Part shown: positions 34,807 to 43,754 of the stretch, one piece after another
How positions within the stretch are numbered: position 1 is the first letter of the stretch
How the letters are laid out: each line of letters opens with the position of its first letter
DNA from: Salinigranum rubrum
GTDB taxonomy: Archaea; Halobacteriota; Halobacteria; Halobacteriales; Haloferacaceae
Direction: 5' to 3'
DNA: 64,000 nt
Assembly: GCF_002906575.1 (NCBI RefSeq)
Contig: NZ_CP026309.1
Coordinates: 3,472,001 to 3,536,000, forward strand
The notes under the pieces: model-generated
What the model saw: only the letters and a program-made list of their open reading frames with translations
Database searches by the model: none
Told to the model about the DNA's origin: nothing
Translations under genes and position numbers: made by a program

Positions 34807-35562
34807 ATGGAACTGTTCGCCGTCCCCGACCTCCCCGAGGTGAAGCCCGGCGACGACCTCGCCGCGCTCGTCGGAGCGCGCGTCGACCTCGCACCCGACG
34901 ACGTGGTCTGCGTCGCCTCGACGGTCGTCTCGAAGGCCGAAGGCAGGGTCAAAACGCTCGACGACTTCCCGGCCGGGCCGCGGGCGAGAGAGATCGCCGC
35001 CCGACTCGAAGCACTCGCGGGCGAGGAGAAGGACCCGCGGTTCGCCCAGGCGGTGCTGGAGGAGTCGACGGAACTCCTCATGGAGGCACCCTTCCTCCTC
35101 ACCGAGACGCGGTTCGGCCACGTGAGCGTCAACGCCGGCATCGACCGCTCGAACGTCCCCGGCGGCGACCTCCTGCTCCTGCCGAAACGGCCCTCGGAAT
35201 CGGCCGAACGGCTCCGTGGCGGTCTCGACGCCGACCGCGTCGTCGTCACCGACACCTGCGGGCGGCCGTTCCGGCACGGGCAACGCGGCGTGGCCATCGG
35301 GTGGGCCGGACTCCCGGCCTCGCGCGACTGGCGCGGCGAGCGCGACCGCGACGGCCGCGAACTCACCGCGACGGTCGAGAGCGTCGTCGACGAACTCGCC
35401 GCCGCGTCGAATCTCGTCGCCGGCGAGGGCGCGGGCGGGACTCCCGTGACCGTCGTCCGCGACTTCGACTTCGGCGACCACGCCGGCAGCGACGAACTGT
35501 TTCGAGATGTGGAGAGCGACTTCGTACGACAGGCGCTCCGCGGGTGGCGGTACGAGGGGTAG
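34807..35562 (+). CDS. cofE: Coenzyme F420-0:L-glutamate ligase CofE
   Basis: The 251-residue enzyme adds L-glutamates to F420-0 with GTP, the last step of F420 synthesis. Family features visible are GDDLAALVG, VCVASTVVSKAEGR, PFLLTETRFGHVSVNAGIDRSNV, VTDTCGRPFRHGQRGVAIGWAG and the closing VRDFDFGDHAGSDELFRD. The domain is stand-alone, not fused to a nitroreductase as in actinobacteria. A box CTTTTTATC near 34777-34785 lies about 26 bases before the ATG. It is the first of the F420 genes in this part of the window. Confidence 0.93.
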   Translation: MELFAVPDLPEVKPGDDLAALVGARVDLAPDDVVCVASTVVSKAEGRVKTLDDFPAGPRAREIAARLEALAGEEKDPRFAQAVLEESTELLMEAPFLLTETRFGHVSVNAGIDRSNVPGGDLLLLPKRPSESAERLRGGLDADRVVVTDTCGRPFRHGQRGVAIGWAGLPASRDWRGERDRDGRELTATVESVVDELAAASNLVAGEGAGGTPVTVVRDFDFGDHAGSDELFRDVESDFVRQALRGWRYEG

Positions 35563-35668
35563 ACGGGACCGAGAGAACCTGTCGGGGTTTCAGCTACAGA
35601 ACGGTTGCTCGTGTCGGAGAGAGTGAGTTCAACAGCACGAAAAATCGCGCACTGCGAGGTGACCACGC

Positions 35669-36364
35669 TTACGCGGAGGTGACGGCCGGTTCCGCCGTCG
35701 CGGGTGGGTCCCGTCGGAACAAGACGGCGAGAGAAACCGTCGCTCCGGGGAACGTGATAGCCCACAGGGCGGCGACCCATATCAACGGGTGGTAGTAGAT
35801 CTGGAGGGCCAAAAACGGGAGGATGAGGCCGTTCGCGATCATGAACCGTCGAACCGTCCGTTCGACACCGCTGCCGGTGAACGCAAACGCTGCAAAGAGC
35901 GTAGCGAGGCTCATGAAACTGTAGCCGAGGATGTCCACGGAGTACAGGAAGGAGTCGAAGGGGACGAACAGGAACGGCTGAAGCGAGACGCTGTCCACGT
36001 TCCCCTGAAGCAGGCGAGGCACGACGAACGTGAGTTGGACGTAGTAGTTGATGCTGATCAACACGGCGTAGATGGTCGCGAACACCAGACCGATGTGGCT
36101 CCAAATCTTCCGCTCCTCGGGCGCGTAGTAGTGGACGCTGACCATCAGGATAACGAACGCCGTCCCAAGGAACAACGAGGGGGTGAGCAGTACGACGAGG
36201 CCGAACGGAGTGCTGGAACTCTCCGGGCCACCGGCCGACCCCAGGAGGCCAGCCCATTCGCCGATTTGCGCGACGATGTACGTCACGCTGAACAGGGTAG
36301 CGAAGACCGCTGCCCAGAATCCGATCGTACTGACCGTTGTTGGCCGCGAAGTGGTGCGTTCCAT
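35669..36364 (-). CDS. Multi-spanning membrane protein, unknown family
   Basis: The 231-residue hydrophobic protein has about six transmembrane helices (for example FWAAVFATLFSVTYIVAQIG, LTPSLFLGTAFVILMVSVHYY, FATIYAVLISINYYV, LGYSFMSLATLFAAFAF). It is far less acidic, and its codons less GC-rich, than its neighbours, a hint of recent acquisition (inference). A DUF4386-like identity is possible but not established. ATG 36364 (MERTTSRPTT) is preferred to an upstream in-frame start at 36529. Confidence 0.6.
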   Translation of the reverse strand: MERTTSRPTTVSTIGFWAAVFATLFSVTYIVAQIGEWAGLLGSAGGPESSSTPFGLVVLLTPSLFLGTAFVILMVSVHYYAPEERKIWSHIGLVFATIYAVLISINYYVQLTFVVPRLLQGNVDSVSLQPFLFVPFDSFLYSVDILGYSFMSLATLFAAFAFTGSGVERTVRRFMIANGLILPFLALQIYYHPLIWVAALWAITFPGATVSLAVLFRRDPPATAEPAVTSA

Positions 36365-36625
36365 CACGGTCGAGAGACGCCGTGTAGCGTGATATAGAAC
36401 GCCAGTGATTCCCGCTTCTGGAGAGTCGTACCGACTGGCTACGCGACCGATCGTCGGCATCTCCACCGAACCAGACCACGTGCCGAGCGGTTCGACGGCA
36501 CCGACGGGAGCGGTTTCGAGAGCGGGCACCCTTGCCGGTATGTCGAGCGTTCAAACCCGGCGAGTCCCGAGGTCGGGTATGCAACGAGACACGCGACCAG
36601 CGACCGCCGACGGGGACGAGCGGTA

Positions 36626-37597
36626 ATGTTCGGCATCGAACTCACGCCGGAACACCCCGTCGGCGAGGTGGTCGACCTCGGGGTGCTGGCCGAATCGGAG
36701 GGCTACGACACCGTCTTCGTCTCCTCGCACTACAACAACCGCGACCCGTTCGCCGTCCTGGCGCGCCTCGCGAGCGAGACCGAATCCGTGCGCCTGGGCC
36801 CGGGCGTCGTCAACCCCTACGAGCGACACCCGGTGACGCTCGCCTCCCAGACGGCGACGGTCGCAGAGGCGTCGGAGGGGCGGGCCGTCTTCGGCATCGG
36901 GCCGGGCGACCCCTCGACGCTGAAGAACCTCGGTCTCGAAGGCGAGCGAGGGCTCCGCTCGGTTCTGGAGGCGTTCACGGTGGCTCGACGGCTCTGGCGC
37001 GGCGAGCGCGTCTCCCACGACGGGACGTTCACGTGCGAGGACGCGGGGCTGAACTTCGACGTGTCGGGCGAGATTCCGGTGTACGTCGGCGGCGAGGGGC
37101 CACACATGTGCCGGATGGCGGGGAAACACGCCGACGGCCTGCTGTTCAACGGCTCCCACCCCGACGACCTAGCCTGGGCGCGCGAACGGGTCGAAGAAGG
37201 GATGCAAGACCGCCCCGACGAACACGGGGAGTTCGACCTCGCGGCGTACGCCAGCGTCTCGGTCGCGGCGGACCGCGAGGCCGCACGGGAGGCCGCGCGT
37301 CCCCCGGTGGCGTTCATCACCGCCGGTGCGGCACCGCCCGTACTCGACAGACACGGCATCGACCACGAGCGAGCGGAGGACATCGGCGAGAAGATCAGCG
37401 CCGGCGACTTCTCCGAGGCGTTCGAGCGCGTGACGCCGGCGATGATCGACGCGTTCTGCATGGCCGGAACGGTCGACGAGGTGGGAGAACGGATGGCTCG
37501 GGTCGAAGAGCACGCGGACAGTCTCGTGGTCGGGTCGCCGCTCGGGCCGGAGGTAGAAGAAGCGATTACTCTTGCCGCGGCGGCGCACGACCGATAG
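36626..37597 (+). CDS. mer: 5,10-methylene-H4MPT/folate reductase-like, F420-dependent (Mer-type)
   Basis: The 323-residue protein belongs to the luciferase-like F420-dependent family. It shows the Mer-type N-terminus (MFGIELTPEHPVGEVVDLGVLAESEGYDTVFVSSHYNNRDPFAVLA), LGPGVVNPYERHPVTLASQ, GIGPGDPSTLKNLG and IPVYVGGEGPHMCRMAGKHADGLLFNG. In methanogens Mer reduces methylene-H4MPT with F420H2; haloarchaea use folates and probably have an equivalent C1 reductase. It lies close to cofE. The 3' end overlaps a convergent membrane gene by 32 bases. Confidence 0.85.
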   Translation: MFGIELTPEHPVGEVVDLGVLAESEGYDTVFVSSHYNNRDPFAVLARLASETESVRLGPGVVNPYERHPVTLASQTATVAEASEGRAVFGIGPGDPSTLKNLGLEGERGLRSVLEAFTVARRLWRGERVSHDGTFTCEDAGLNFDVSGEIPVYVGGEGPHMCRMAGKHADGLLFNGSHPDDLAWARERVEEGMQDRPDEHGEFDLAAYASVSVAADREAAREAARPPVAFITAGAAPPVLDRHGIDHERAEDIGEKISAGDFSEAFERVTPAMIDAFCMAGTVDEVGERMARVEEHADSLVVGSPLGPEVEEAITLAAAAHDR

Positions 37598-37814
37598 CTC
37601 CGTCGCCGTCACCGAGTCCGCCGCCCACGGCGTCGACGAGCGCCCCGAGCGCGAGGTAGCCGAGGGCGACGATTGCGAACGTCGTCAGCGCCCCGCCGAT
37701 GAGAAAGGAGACGAACGACAGCGGGTCCGACAGCGCGACCTGGGTGACGAAGATGACGACGAGTTCGAAGACGCTCCCGATGAGTCGGGCGATGAAGTCC
37801 ACGAGTGTGACCAT
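37566..37814 (-). CDS. Small two-helix membrane protein, unknown
   Basis: The 82-residue protein has two hydrophobic helices (LIGSVFELVVIFVTQVAL and FLIGGALTTFAIVALGYLAL) and a glycine/aspartate-rich tail. No family is recognised. The start MVTLVDFIARL is the only sensible one. Its 3' end overlaps the Mer-like gene by 32 bases on the opposite strand, so co-expression could produce antisense RNA. Confidence 0.6.
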   Translation of the reverse strand: MVTLVDFIARLIGSVFELVVIFVTQVALSDPLSFVSFLIGGALTTFAIVALGYLALGALVDAVGGGLGDGDGAIGRAPPRQE

Positions 37815-37920
37815 GTTCGGGCGTTGGCACGGGGGGTACTTGGGTGTTCAGGTACCGCACGCCGTGGGGTGGAGTCGTGATCGGGGGCAGTGTGACGTCG
37901 AGCAGGCGGTCGTCACGAGC

Positions 37921-38200
37921 GGTGAGGGGAGGCGGGCGATGAGACGGTCGCGGGCGGTGAGGGGAGGCGAGCGGCGAGACGGTCGCGGGCAGTGAGACGG
38001 TAAACAGGACGACCGCACGACACACGGGCGCGGTGAGGCCTCGTCCCTCCCCAACCGGTCGCTCGCGTCGTTCGTTCCACGCGCCGACCGCGACAGTGCT
38101 GGACGGTGGCGCGCGCTGGCGCGACTCCCTGTCGCGCCAGCATCGTGCGAGTCGGCTGGGGAGGACTGTGGCCTCAGCGCCCTGGCGGCCGCGCGGCACT
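37921..38200. repeat. Tandem repeats and inverted dispersed repeat (copy D)
   Basis: The 495-base gap 37815-38309 holds no recognisable gene. It has a 35-base direct repeat (37921-37955 and 37956-37990, three mismatches, then ten bases of a third). Next is the left arm of the dispersed repeat (about 38012-38059: ACCGCACGACACACGGGCGC then CCTCCCCAACCGGTCGCTCG). A central perfect hairpin GCTGGCGCGAC-TCCCT-GTCGCGCCAGC-type follows at about 38115-38141. The facing right arm is 38148-38200, core CGGCTGGGGAGG at 38153-38164. Confidence 0.55.
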
Positions 38201-38309
38201 GTCGTCTCTCCGTCTACGCAAAGACACGGGAACGCCGTTCGCCCTCGACACAGGGACACGGGAACGGCTCGGTCACAGGAACTCGACCGGACAGCAGAAC
38301 AACCAGAAC

Positions 38310-39347
38310 TCAGAGCCCTCGCACAGTCTCGACTACCTCGTCCAGCGAGGGCGCGTCGAACCACTCGAAATCGGTGTAACCGTTCGTCCCCGCGGCGTAC
38401 ATCTCCGAGACGGTCTCGACCACCTCGACTGGGAGCGGGTCCGGCGACTCCTCGCACAGGCCCCGCCAGTCCGCGACGCCCTGCGCCTTCGCCTCCGACT
38501 TGGCCGCGCTCACCGCCTCGACCCAGTCGGGGTCCGTCCGCCTGTAGTACTGCCGGACGACCTCCTTCGAGAGTTCCTGTCCCCGATAGGAGAACCGGTT
38601 CTCGTCGAACGTGCCGACCACGTCGGCGACCTTCAGCGTGCCGTCGTCGTACACCACCTCGATCTTACCGTCCTCGTGGGTGAAGCCGGTCTGCTCGGCG
38701 CGCATCGTCACGACGGTGTTGACGCCCAGCGCGAGTTCTTCGAGGCGGTCGAGGCTCGCCCGTCCCGCGATGGCCTCGGCCTCGTCTCTCGACAGATAGC
38801 GGTCCTGCTCTTCGAACTTCGTCGAGAATTCGACGATGGGTTCGGGGAGGTCGACCACCTCGTCGGGCCACTCCGCGAAGTCGAGGTCGAACTCGGACGG
38901 GGAACGACGCCGCCGCAGCGACGACCCCTCGGGGACGGTGTTGCGGAAGACGATTTCGAGCGGGACGACGTAGCCGTCCGCCGCCGCTGAATGGTACGCC
39001 TCGTAGTCGTACGCCTCGCCGTCGCGGGGCAGGTCGGGCACCCGGGCGAGTTCGATGGCCATCGTCCGCGGCGGCGTCTCGCACTCGCCGAGTTCCTTCG
39101 GGTCCGTCTCGGTCGGGTCGTCGTTCGCCTCGTAGACGCCCCGGTAGTGGGTCGGGACGTGGTTCACGTCGAGCAACTCGAAGTTGGCCGCGCCCATCGT
39201 ACAGAGCGCCGCGCCCTTCTCGGGAATCTCGTCGGGCATCCGGCCCCAGTCGAACACCGAGTAGTCGTCGGTGAAGTAAAAGCGCCCGCGACCGAGTTTC
39301 CCCTCCCGGGGGTCGCGGTCAGCGTGAATCTCCTTGACGCTGGTCAT
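38310..39347 (-). CDS. purC: SAICAR synthetase PurC
   Basis: The 345-residue enzyme condenses CAIR with aspartate using ATP in purine synthesis. Family motifs are GKLGRGRFYFTDDYSVFDWGRMPDEIPEKG (ATP and nucleotide region), VPLEIVFRNTVPEGSSL and GKIEVVYDDGTLKVADVVGTFDENRFSY, which holds the catalytic SAICAR-synthase signature. The closing part is SKEVVRQYYRRTDPDW. It is longer than bacterial PurC (about 240) in the way haloarchaeal versions are. No other purine gene is nearby. Confidence 0.93.
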   Translation of the reverse strand: MTSVKEIHADRDPREGKLGRGRFYFTDDYSVFDWGRMPDEIPEKGAALCTMGAANFELLDVNHVPTHYRGVYEANDDPTETDPKELGECETPPRTMAIELARVPDLPRDGEAYDYEAYHSAAADGYVVPLEIVFRNTVPEGSSLRRRRSPSEFDLDFAEWPDEVVDLPEPIVEFSTKFEEQDRYLSRDEAEAIAGRASLDRLEELALGVNTVVTMRAEQTGFTHEDGKIEVVYDDGTLKVADVVGTFDENRFSYRGQELSKEVVRQYYRRTDPDWVEAVSAAKSEAKAQGVADWRGLCEESPDPLPVEVVETVSEMYAAGTNGYTDFEWFDAPSLDEVVETVRGL

Positions 39348-39381
39348 ACCCGTGTGCGCGCGGGCCGCCGGGAAGTATCTT

Positions 39382-40131
39382 TCAATTTCGTGTGTCTCGG
39401 TCGCTCGCGGGGGTCGTCGTCCCCTCGGTTCGCGCGACGTGGAGGGCGTCGGCGATCAGGTCGCCGTAGACGACCGAAATCCGGTAGGTGTCGTCCGAGA
39501 CCCGCACGTACTCGAATCGGTCGAACACCTGGGGAAGCGAGTACCACTTCCCGGCGGGGACGCCGTACGACCCGTTCTCGATAGCCCACCGGACCGGCTC
39601 TCTGACCTCCGTCGAGAGGTTGTCGAGGACCACGACGCTCGCGTCGTCCGGCGGCCCGCGTTCGGTCGCCCGGATGCCGTACGTCGCCAACCCCTGTCCG
39701 CCGCTCTCCTCGTACGAGACGCGGTAGTGCGTGCCGTTCTTCCGGACGTAGTCGTAGCTCTGGAAGGGGTCCGCCGCGTCCCGGGCGAAGTAGTCGTCGC
39801 CGACGTACGGTGAGTCGAGGGCCGAGTCGTCGACGAACTGTACGCCCCCGTCGACTGCCCGGTCGAACGCGCGCTGTTGGGTCGCCGACAACGCGGCGTA
39901 GTCGACGGTGTTGTTCGCGGTCGGAGAACCGGGCGTCGTCGGCGTGGTCGTCGCGGGTGGAGTGGGTGGTGGCGTCGCAGTCGTGGTCGACGTGGGAGTC
40001 GCCGTCGGCGTCGACGGCTGTTCGGGCGTTCCGGTCGCAGTCGTGGGAGCGGGCTGAGTACCACTGGGGGCCCCGAGACACCCCGCGACCACGAACACGA
40101 GGAGGAGGGCGAGAAGAGGGCGACGGGCCAT
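39382..40131 (-). CDS. Putative surface lipoprotein, unknown function
   Basis: The 249-residue exported protein has a lipobox VAGC (Cys18) after a short hydrophobic signal, then a long Thr/Pro-rich linker (residues 23-70). A globular domain follows (VDYAALSATQQRAFDRAVDGGVQF...YVRKNGTHYRVSYEESGG...PVRWAIENGSYGVPAGKWYSLPQVFDRFEYVRVSDDTYRIS). No family is recognised; similar modules occur in haloarchaeal secreted proteins. The start ATG 40131 is placed just before the signal. Confidence 0.7.
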   Translation of the reverse strand: MARRPLLALLLVFVVAGCLGAPSGTQPAPTTATGTPEQPSTPTATPTSTTTATPPPTPPATTTPTTPGSPTANNTVDYAALSATQQRAFDRAVDGGVQFVDDSALDSPYVGDDYFARDAADPFQSYDYVRKNGTHYRVSYEESGGQGLATYGIRATERGPPDDASVVVLDNLSTEVREPVRWAIENGSYGVPAGKWYSLPQVFDRFEYVRVSDDTYRISVVYGDLIADALHVARTEGTTTPASDRDTRN

Positions 40132-40218
40132 GCCACACGGTGACAATCCGTCCGGCATATGTCTTCTGTGGACCCGACCGACGCACGGTTTTTGTCGGCA
40201 GCGCGTCTCTCCCACACC

Positions 40219-40977
40219 GTGTCCACCGACCACGACCCCGTACTCGCCGACATCGCCGACGCGCTCGTCGAGGGGCGCGGCGCGATGGCGCTCACCGGCG
40301 CGGGCGTCTCGACTGCCTCGGGCGTCCCGAGCTTTCGAGGGGAGAACGGCATCTGGGAGACCGAGTTCGACCCGAACGACTTCCACTACTCGCGCTTCCT
40401 CCGCGACCCCGCGGGCTTCTGGGAGGAGCGCCTCCGCTTACAGGAAGCGATGTTCCCGAGCGAAATCGAACCGAACGCCGCCCACCACGCGCTGGTCGAC
40501 CTCGAAGAACGAGGCGTCCTCGACGGCGTCGCGACGCAGAACACCGACGGCCTCCACCGCGCAGCGGGTCAGCCGACCCTCGCCGAACTCCACGGGAACG
40601 CCGCGCGCGTCGAGTGCCAGTCGTGCGGAGCTACGGGAGAGGCGAACCCCGTCTTCGACCGCGTCCGCGACGGCGACACGCCGCCGCGGTGTGACTGTGG
40701 CGGCGTCTACAAGCCCGACGTCGTCCTCTTCGGCGAGAACCTCGCACCCGAAACGCTCGGCCGCGCGGAGGACCTCGCGATGGGTTCCGAGACGATTCTC
40801 GCCGTCGGTACCTCCCTGCAGGTGAACCCCGCGGCGTCGCTCGCCGGCCTGAGCGACCGCCTCGTCGTCGTCAACTTCGACGAGACCGAGTACTCCGCTC
40901 GCGCCGACTACGACCTCCGCGCGGACGTCACCGACGTGCTGCCCAGACTCGTGGAACTCGTCGACGACCGGCTCTGA
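40219..40977 (+). CDS. Sir2-family NAD-dependent protein deacetylase
   Basis: The 252-residue sirtuin has the NAD site ALTGAGVSTASGVPSFRG, TQNTDGLHRAAG (catalytic His), a zinc ribbon (CQSCGATGE ... CDCGG), VLFGENL and VGTSLQVNPAASL. It removes acetyl groups from lysines, for example on DNA-binding proteins, producing nicotinamide. GTG 40219 is chosen over ATG 40159: a TATA-like GGTTTTTGTC at 40187-40196 is about 27 bases upstream, as for a leaderless GTG start, and domain homology begins just after it. Confidence 0.88.
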   Translation: MSTDHDPVLADIADALVEGRGAMALTGAGVSTASGVPSFRGENGIWETEFDPNDFHYSRFLRDPAGFWEERLRLQEAMFPSEIEPNAAHHALVDLEERGVLDGVATQNTDGLHRAAGQPTLAELHGNAARVECQSCGATGEANPVFDRVRDGDTPPRCDCGGVYKPDVVLFGENLAPETLGRAEDLAMGSETILAVGTSLQVNPAASLAGLSDRLVVVNFDETEYSARADYDLRADVTDVLPRLVELVDDRL

Positions 40978-40986
40978 CGCCGCGCT

Positions 40987-42156
40987 TTACCCGCGCGCGA
41001 CGCGGACGACGGCCTCGCGGTCTACCGACTCGGCCGCGGCGTACCCCGAGAGTTCGAGCGTCAGGTCGAACGCGGCTCGGAGGTTCCGAACCACGTCTCT
41101 CACGCCGTCCTCGCCCGCGAGCGTCAGGCCGGAGCAGTACGGCCTCCCCAGGAGCACCGCGTCCGCGCCGAGCGCGAGCGCCCGAAAGACGTCCGCGCCG
41201 GTTCGAATCCCGCTGTCGAACAGGACCGGCACCCTGTTGTCGACCGCCTCGGCGACCGGTTCGAGCGCGTCGAGCGCCGCGAGTTCGCCGTCGACCTGCC
41301 GGCCGCCGTGGTTCGAGACGACGACGCCGTCGGCTACGTCGGCCGCGCGCGCCGCGTCGTCGGGGTGCATGACTCCCTTGAGGTACAGCGGAAGGGCGGT
41401 CCGCTCGCGGAGCCACGCGACGTCGTCCCAGTCGAGGCTCGCGTCGCCGAGACACTCCGCGACGACCGCCGCAACCGCCTCGTCGTCGGGGTCGTCTCCC
41501 AGTCGCTCGCGGACGACCGGGTCAGACGCGTAGTTCGCGAGACCGTGGCCATGGTCGAACGGGACGTACTCCGAAGAGAGTTCGCGGGTCCGCCACCCCG
41601 TCACGGGCGTGTCGACCGTGAGGACGAGCGCGGAGTAGCCCGCCCGCTCGGCCCGGCGAACCATGCTCGCCGTCACCTCCCGGCCGGACCAGTACGCCTG
41701 GAACCACCGAACCGGGGTCTCGGTTCCCCCATCGGCTTCGGCGGCCGCGTCCTGTTCCCGCGCGACGGCTTCGAGCGACACCGAGGAGACGGTGCTCAGA
41801 CAGAGCGCCGTTCCCGTCCGGCCGGCGGCGCGCGCAGTCGCCTCCTCGGCCTGGTCGTCGTACAGCGACTGCATCCCGATGGGGGCGAGGGCGACGGGGT
41901 GCGACAGGCGCTCGTCGCCGACGGTCACCCGGTGGTCGCGCGTCGAGGTGTCTCGCAGGACCCGCGGTCGGATTCGCCACCGGTCGAACGCGCGGCGGTT
42001 CTCCCGCACGCTCCCTTCGGTCTCGGCCCCGCCGACGAGGTACGCTCGCGGTCCCGGGTCGAGTGCGGCCGCCGCCCGCTCGGCCAGCGTCTCGGGGTCG
42101 AGCGGGACCGTCGACCCGCCCGCGAGGAGGTCGTCCTTTCGGCTGGTGCCGTCCAT
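40987..42156 (-). CDS. FMN-dependent alpha-hydroxy-acid oxidase (lactate oxidase/dehydrogenase-like)
   Basis: The 389-residue TIM-barrel flavoenzyme shows PVALAPIGMQSLYDDQAEEATARAAGRTGT, PVRWFQAYWSGREV, the FMN-binding TVDTPVTGWR and YLKGVMHPDDA. The active-site His/Arg are in VVSNHGGRQVDG, and the phosphate site is VLFDSGIRTGADVFRALALGADAVLLGRPY. Family members oxidise L-lactate, glycolate or mandelate. The acidic N-terminal extension is modest. It is convergent with the sirtuin gene; cofH starts divergently 92 bases away. Confidence 0.88.
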   Translation of the reverse strand: MDGTSRKDDLLAGGSTVPLDPETLAERAAAALDPGPRAYLVGGAETEGSVRENRRAFDRWRIRPRVLRDTSTRDHRVTVGDERLSHPVALAPIGMQSLYDDQAEEATARAAGRTGTALCLSTVSSVSLEAVAREQDAAAEADGGTETPVRWFQAYWSGREVTASMVRRAERAGYSALVLTVDTPVTGWRTRELSSEYVPFDHGHGLANYASDPVVRERLGDDPDDEAVAAVVAECLGDASLDWDDVAWLRERTALPLYLKGVMHPDDAARAADVADGVVVSNHGGRQVDGELAALDALEPVAEAVDNRVPVLFDSGIRTGADVFRALALGADAVLLGRPYCSGLTLAGEDGVRDVVRNLRAAFDLTLELSGYAAAESVDREAVVRVARG

Positions 42157-42247
42157 GCGGGGACCACTCTCCGCGGGGAAATAGTGGTTCGCGTCCCCGC
42201 GTTCTTCGACCGGCCCACTTTTCACCCCGGGGCGACTCCCAGAGGGC

Positions 42248-43636
42248 ATGTCATCAGGGCACGGTGCATCCGGTCCCGACCCGTCCGACGTGCGGTTCGA
42301 GCACGTCCCGGAGACGGACCAGTCGTTCGAGAACGCCCTGGCGAAGGCGCGCGCCGGCGAGCGCCTCAGCGTCGACGACGGCGTCGAACTCCTCACGACG
42401 GGAACCGACAGCGAGGGAATCGACCCGGGTCGGAAGGAACTCGTCCTCGAAGCGGCGGACCGCCGCCGGGCCGACGTCGTCGGCGAGGACGTCACCTTCG
42501 TCGCCAACCTCAACAACAACGTCACGACCGCCTGCAACACCGGCTGTCTGTTCTGCAACTTCAAGGACACCGCCCACCGGTTCGAGACGGGCGGCGAGGA
42601 ACACGGCGGTTTCACCAAACCGCCCGCCGAATCCCGCCGAATCGTCGAGGAGACGCTCGACTACGGCATCTCGGAGGTGTGTTCGGTGTCCGGACTCCAC
42701 CCGGCGTTCGCCCTCGACGACGAGCACCACGAGATACTCGCGTCGTACGACCGCCCCGCACAGGAGGTCAACTACAAGCCACCGGAGCGGTACGAGGTCG
42801 ACCCCGGTACCTACCTCGAACAGATAGACGCGATGAGCGTCGGCGGCGTCCACCTCCACTCGATGACGCCCGAGGAGGCCTATCACGCCAGGCGGGGGAC
42901 CGACTGGTCGTACGAGTCGGTGTATCGCAAGTTGAGAGAAGCGGGGCTGGACTCCGCGCCCGGCACCGCGGCCGAGATTCTCGTCGACGAGGTGCGCGAC
43001 GTCATCTGCCCCGGGAAAATCGACTCGGCGGGGTGGGTCGAGGCGATGGAGGGAGCGATGAACGCGGGGCTGGACGTCACCGCGACGATCATGTACGGCC
43101 ACGTCGAGAACGAGCGACATCGCGTCATGCACCTCGACGTCGTTCGGGAGTTACAGGACCGCACGGGGGGTATCACCGAGTTCGTCCCGCTCTCGTTCGT
43201 CCACCAGAACACCCCGCTCTATCGACGGGGCGTCGTCGACGGCGGCGCCTCGGACGCCGAGGACGAACTCATGATCGCCGTTTCGAGACTCTTCCTCGAC
43301 AACGTCGACAACGTCCAGTCGTCGTGGGTGAAGTACGGGAACGCGAAGGCGCTCAAACTCCTCAACTGCGGCGCGAACGACCTCATGGGGACCATCCTCT
43401 CCGAGGAGATCACGAAACGCGCCGGCGGCCAGTACGGCGAGTTCCGCTCCGTGGCCGACTACGTCGACATGGTCTCGGCCGTCGGCCGACCGCTGGTCGA
43501 GCGGTCGACCGACTACCGCCGTCGACACCGGATCGGCCCGGACGACCCGCCGTTCGGCCCCCATCTCGGTCCGCGGGCGGACGGGACGCCGATGCTGAGT
43601 CGCTCGCCCCCCAGCGTGACGGCTGACGACGACTAG
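42248..43636 (+). CDS. cofH: FO synthase subunit 2, CofH (radical SAM)
   Basis: The 462-residue radical SAM enzyme has the cluster motif CNTGCLFCNF and the CofH continuation EVCSVSGLHP, YLEQIDAMSVGGVHLHSMTPEEAYHARRG, APGTAAEILVDEVRDVICPGKI and the C-terminal RLFLDNVDNVQSSWVKYG. With CofG it makes the F420 chromophore FO from tyrosine and 5-amino-6-ribitylamino-uracil. A long N-terminal region before the cluster and an acidic linker are haloarchaeal features. The box ACTTTTCAC near 42217-42225 is 26 bases before the ATG. cofG is about 6 kb downstream on the opposite strand. Confidence 0.93.
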   Translation: MSSGHGASGPDPSDVRFEHVPETDQSFENALAKARAGERLSVDDGVELLTTGTDSEGIDPGRKELVLEAADRRRADVVGEDVTFVANLNNNVTTACNTGCLFCNFKDTAHRFETGGEEHGGFTKPPAESRRIVEETLDYGISEVCSVSGLHPAFALDDEHHEILASYDRPAQEVNYKPPERYEVDPGTYLEQIDAMSVGGVHLHSMTPEEAYHARRGTDWSYESVYRKLREAGLDSAPGTAAEILVDEVRDVICPGKIDSAGWVEAMEGAMNAGLDVTATIMYGHVENERHRVMHLDVVRELQDRTGGITEFVPLSFVHQNTPLYRRGVVDGGASDAEDELMIAVSRLFLDNVDNVQSSWVKYGNAKALKLLNCGANDLMGTILSEEITKRAGGQYGEFRSVADYVDMVSAVGRPLVERSTDYRRRHRIGPDDPPFGPHLGPRADGTPMLSRSPPSVTADDD

Positions 43637-43754
43637 TCGTCGTGGGCGGTGTGTCTCAGTCGTGGTTCGACAGCCACGAGACGGTCCACCGAGCGGCTGA
43701 GGCCGGAGTTCTCCGTCCGTACGACGGGATCTGAGACAGAAGAGATATGTCAAT

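Noticed and set aside
33112-35481. A 789-codon open frame on the minus strand
   Set aside because: Only the last 295 codons are a real protein (DUF3179). The upstream part is antisense to cofE and the phosphoesterase, a normal result of high G+C.
41308-43626. A 772-codon plus-strand open frame across the lactate-oxidase-like gene and cofH
   Set aside because: It is Arg-rich, has no domain and overlaps two clearly real genes in other frames.
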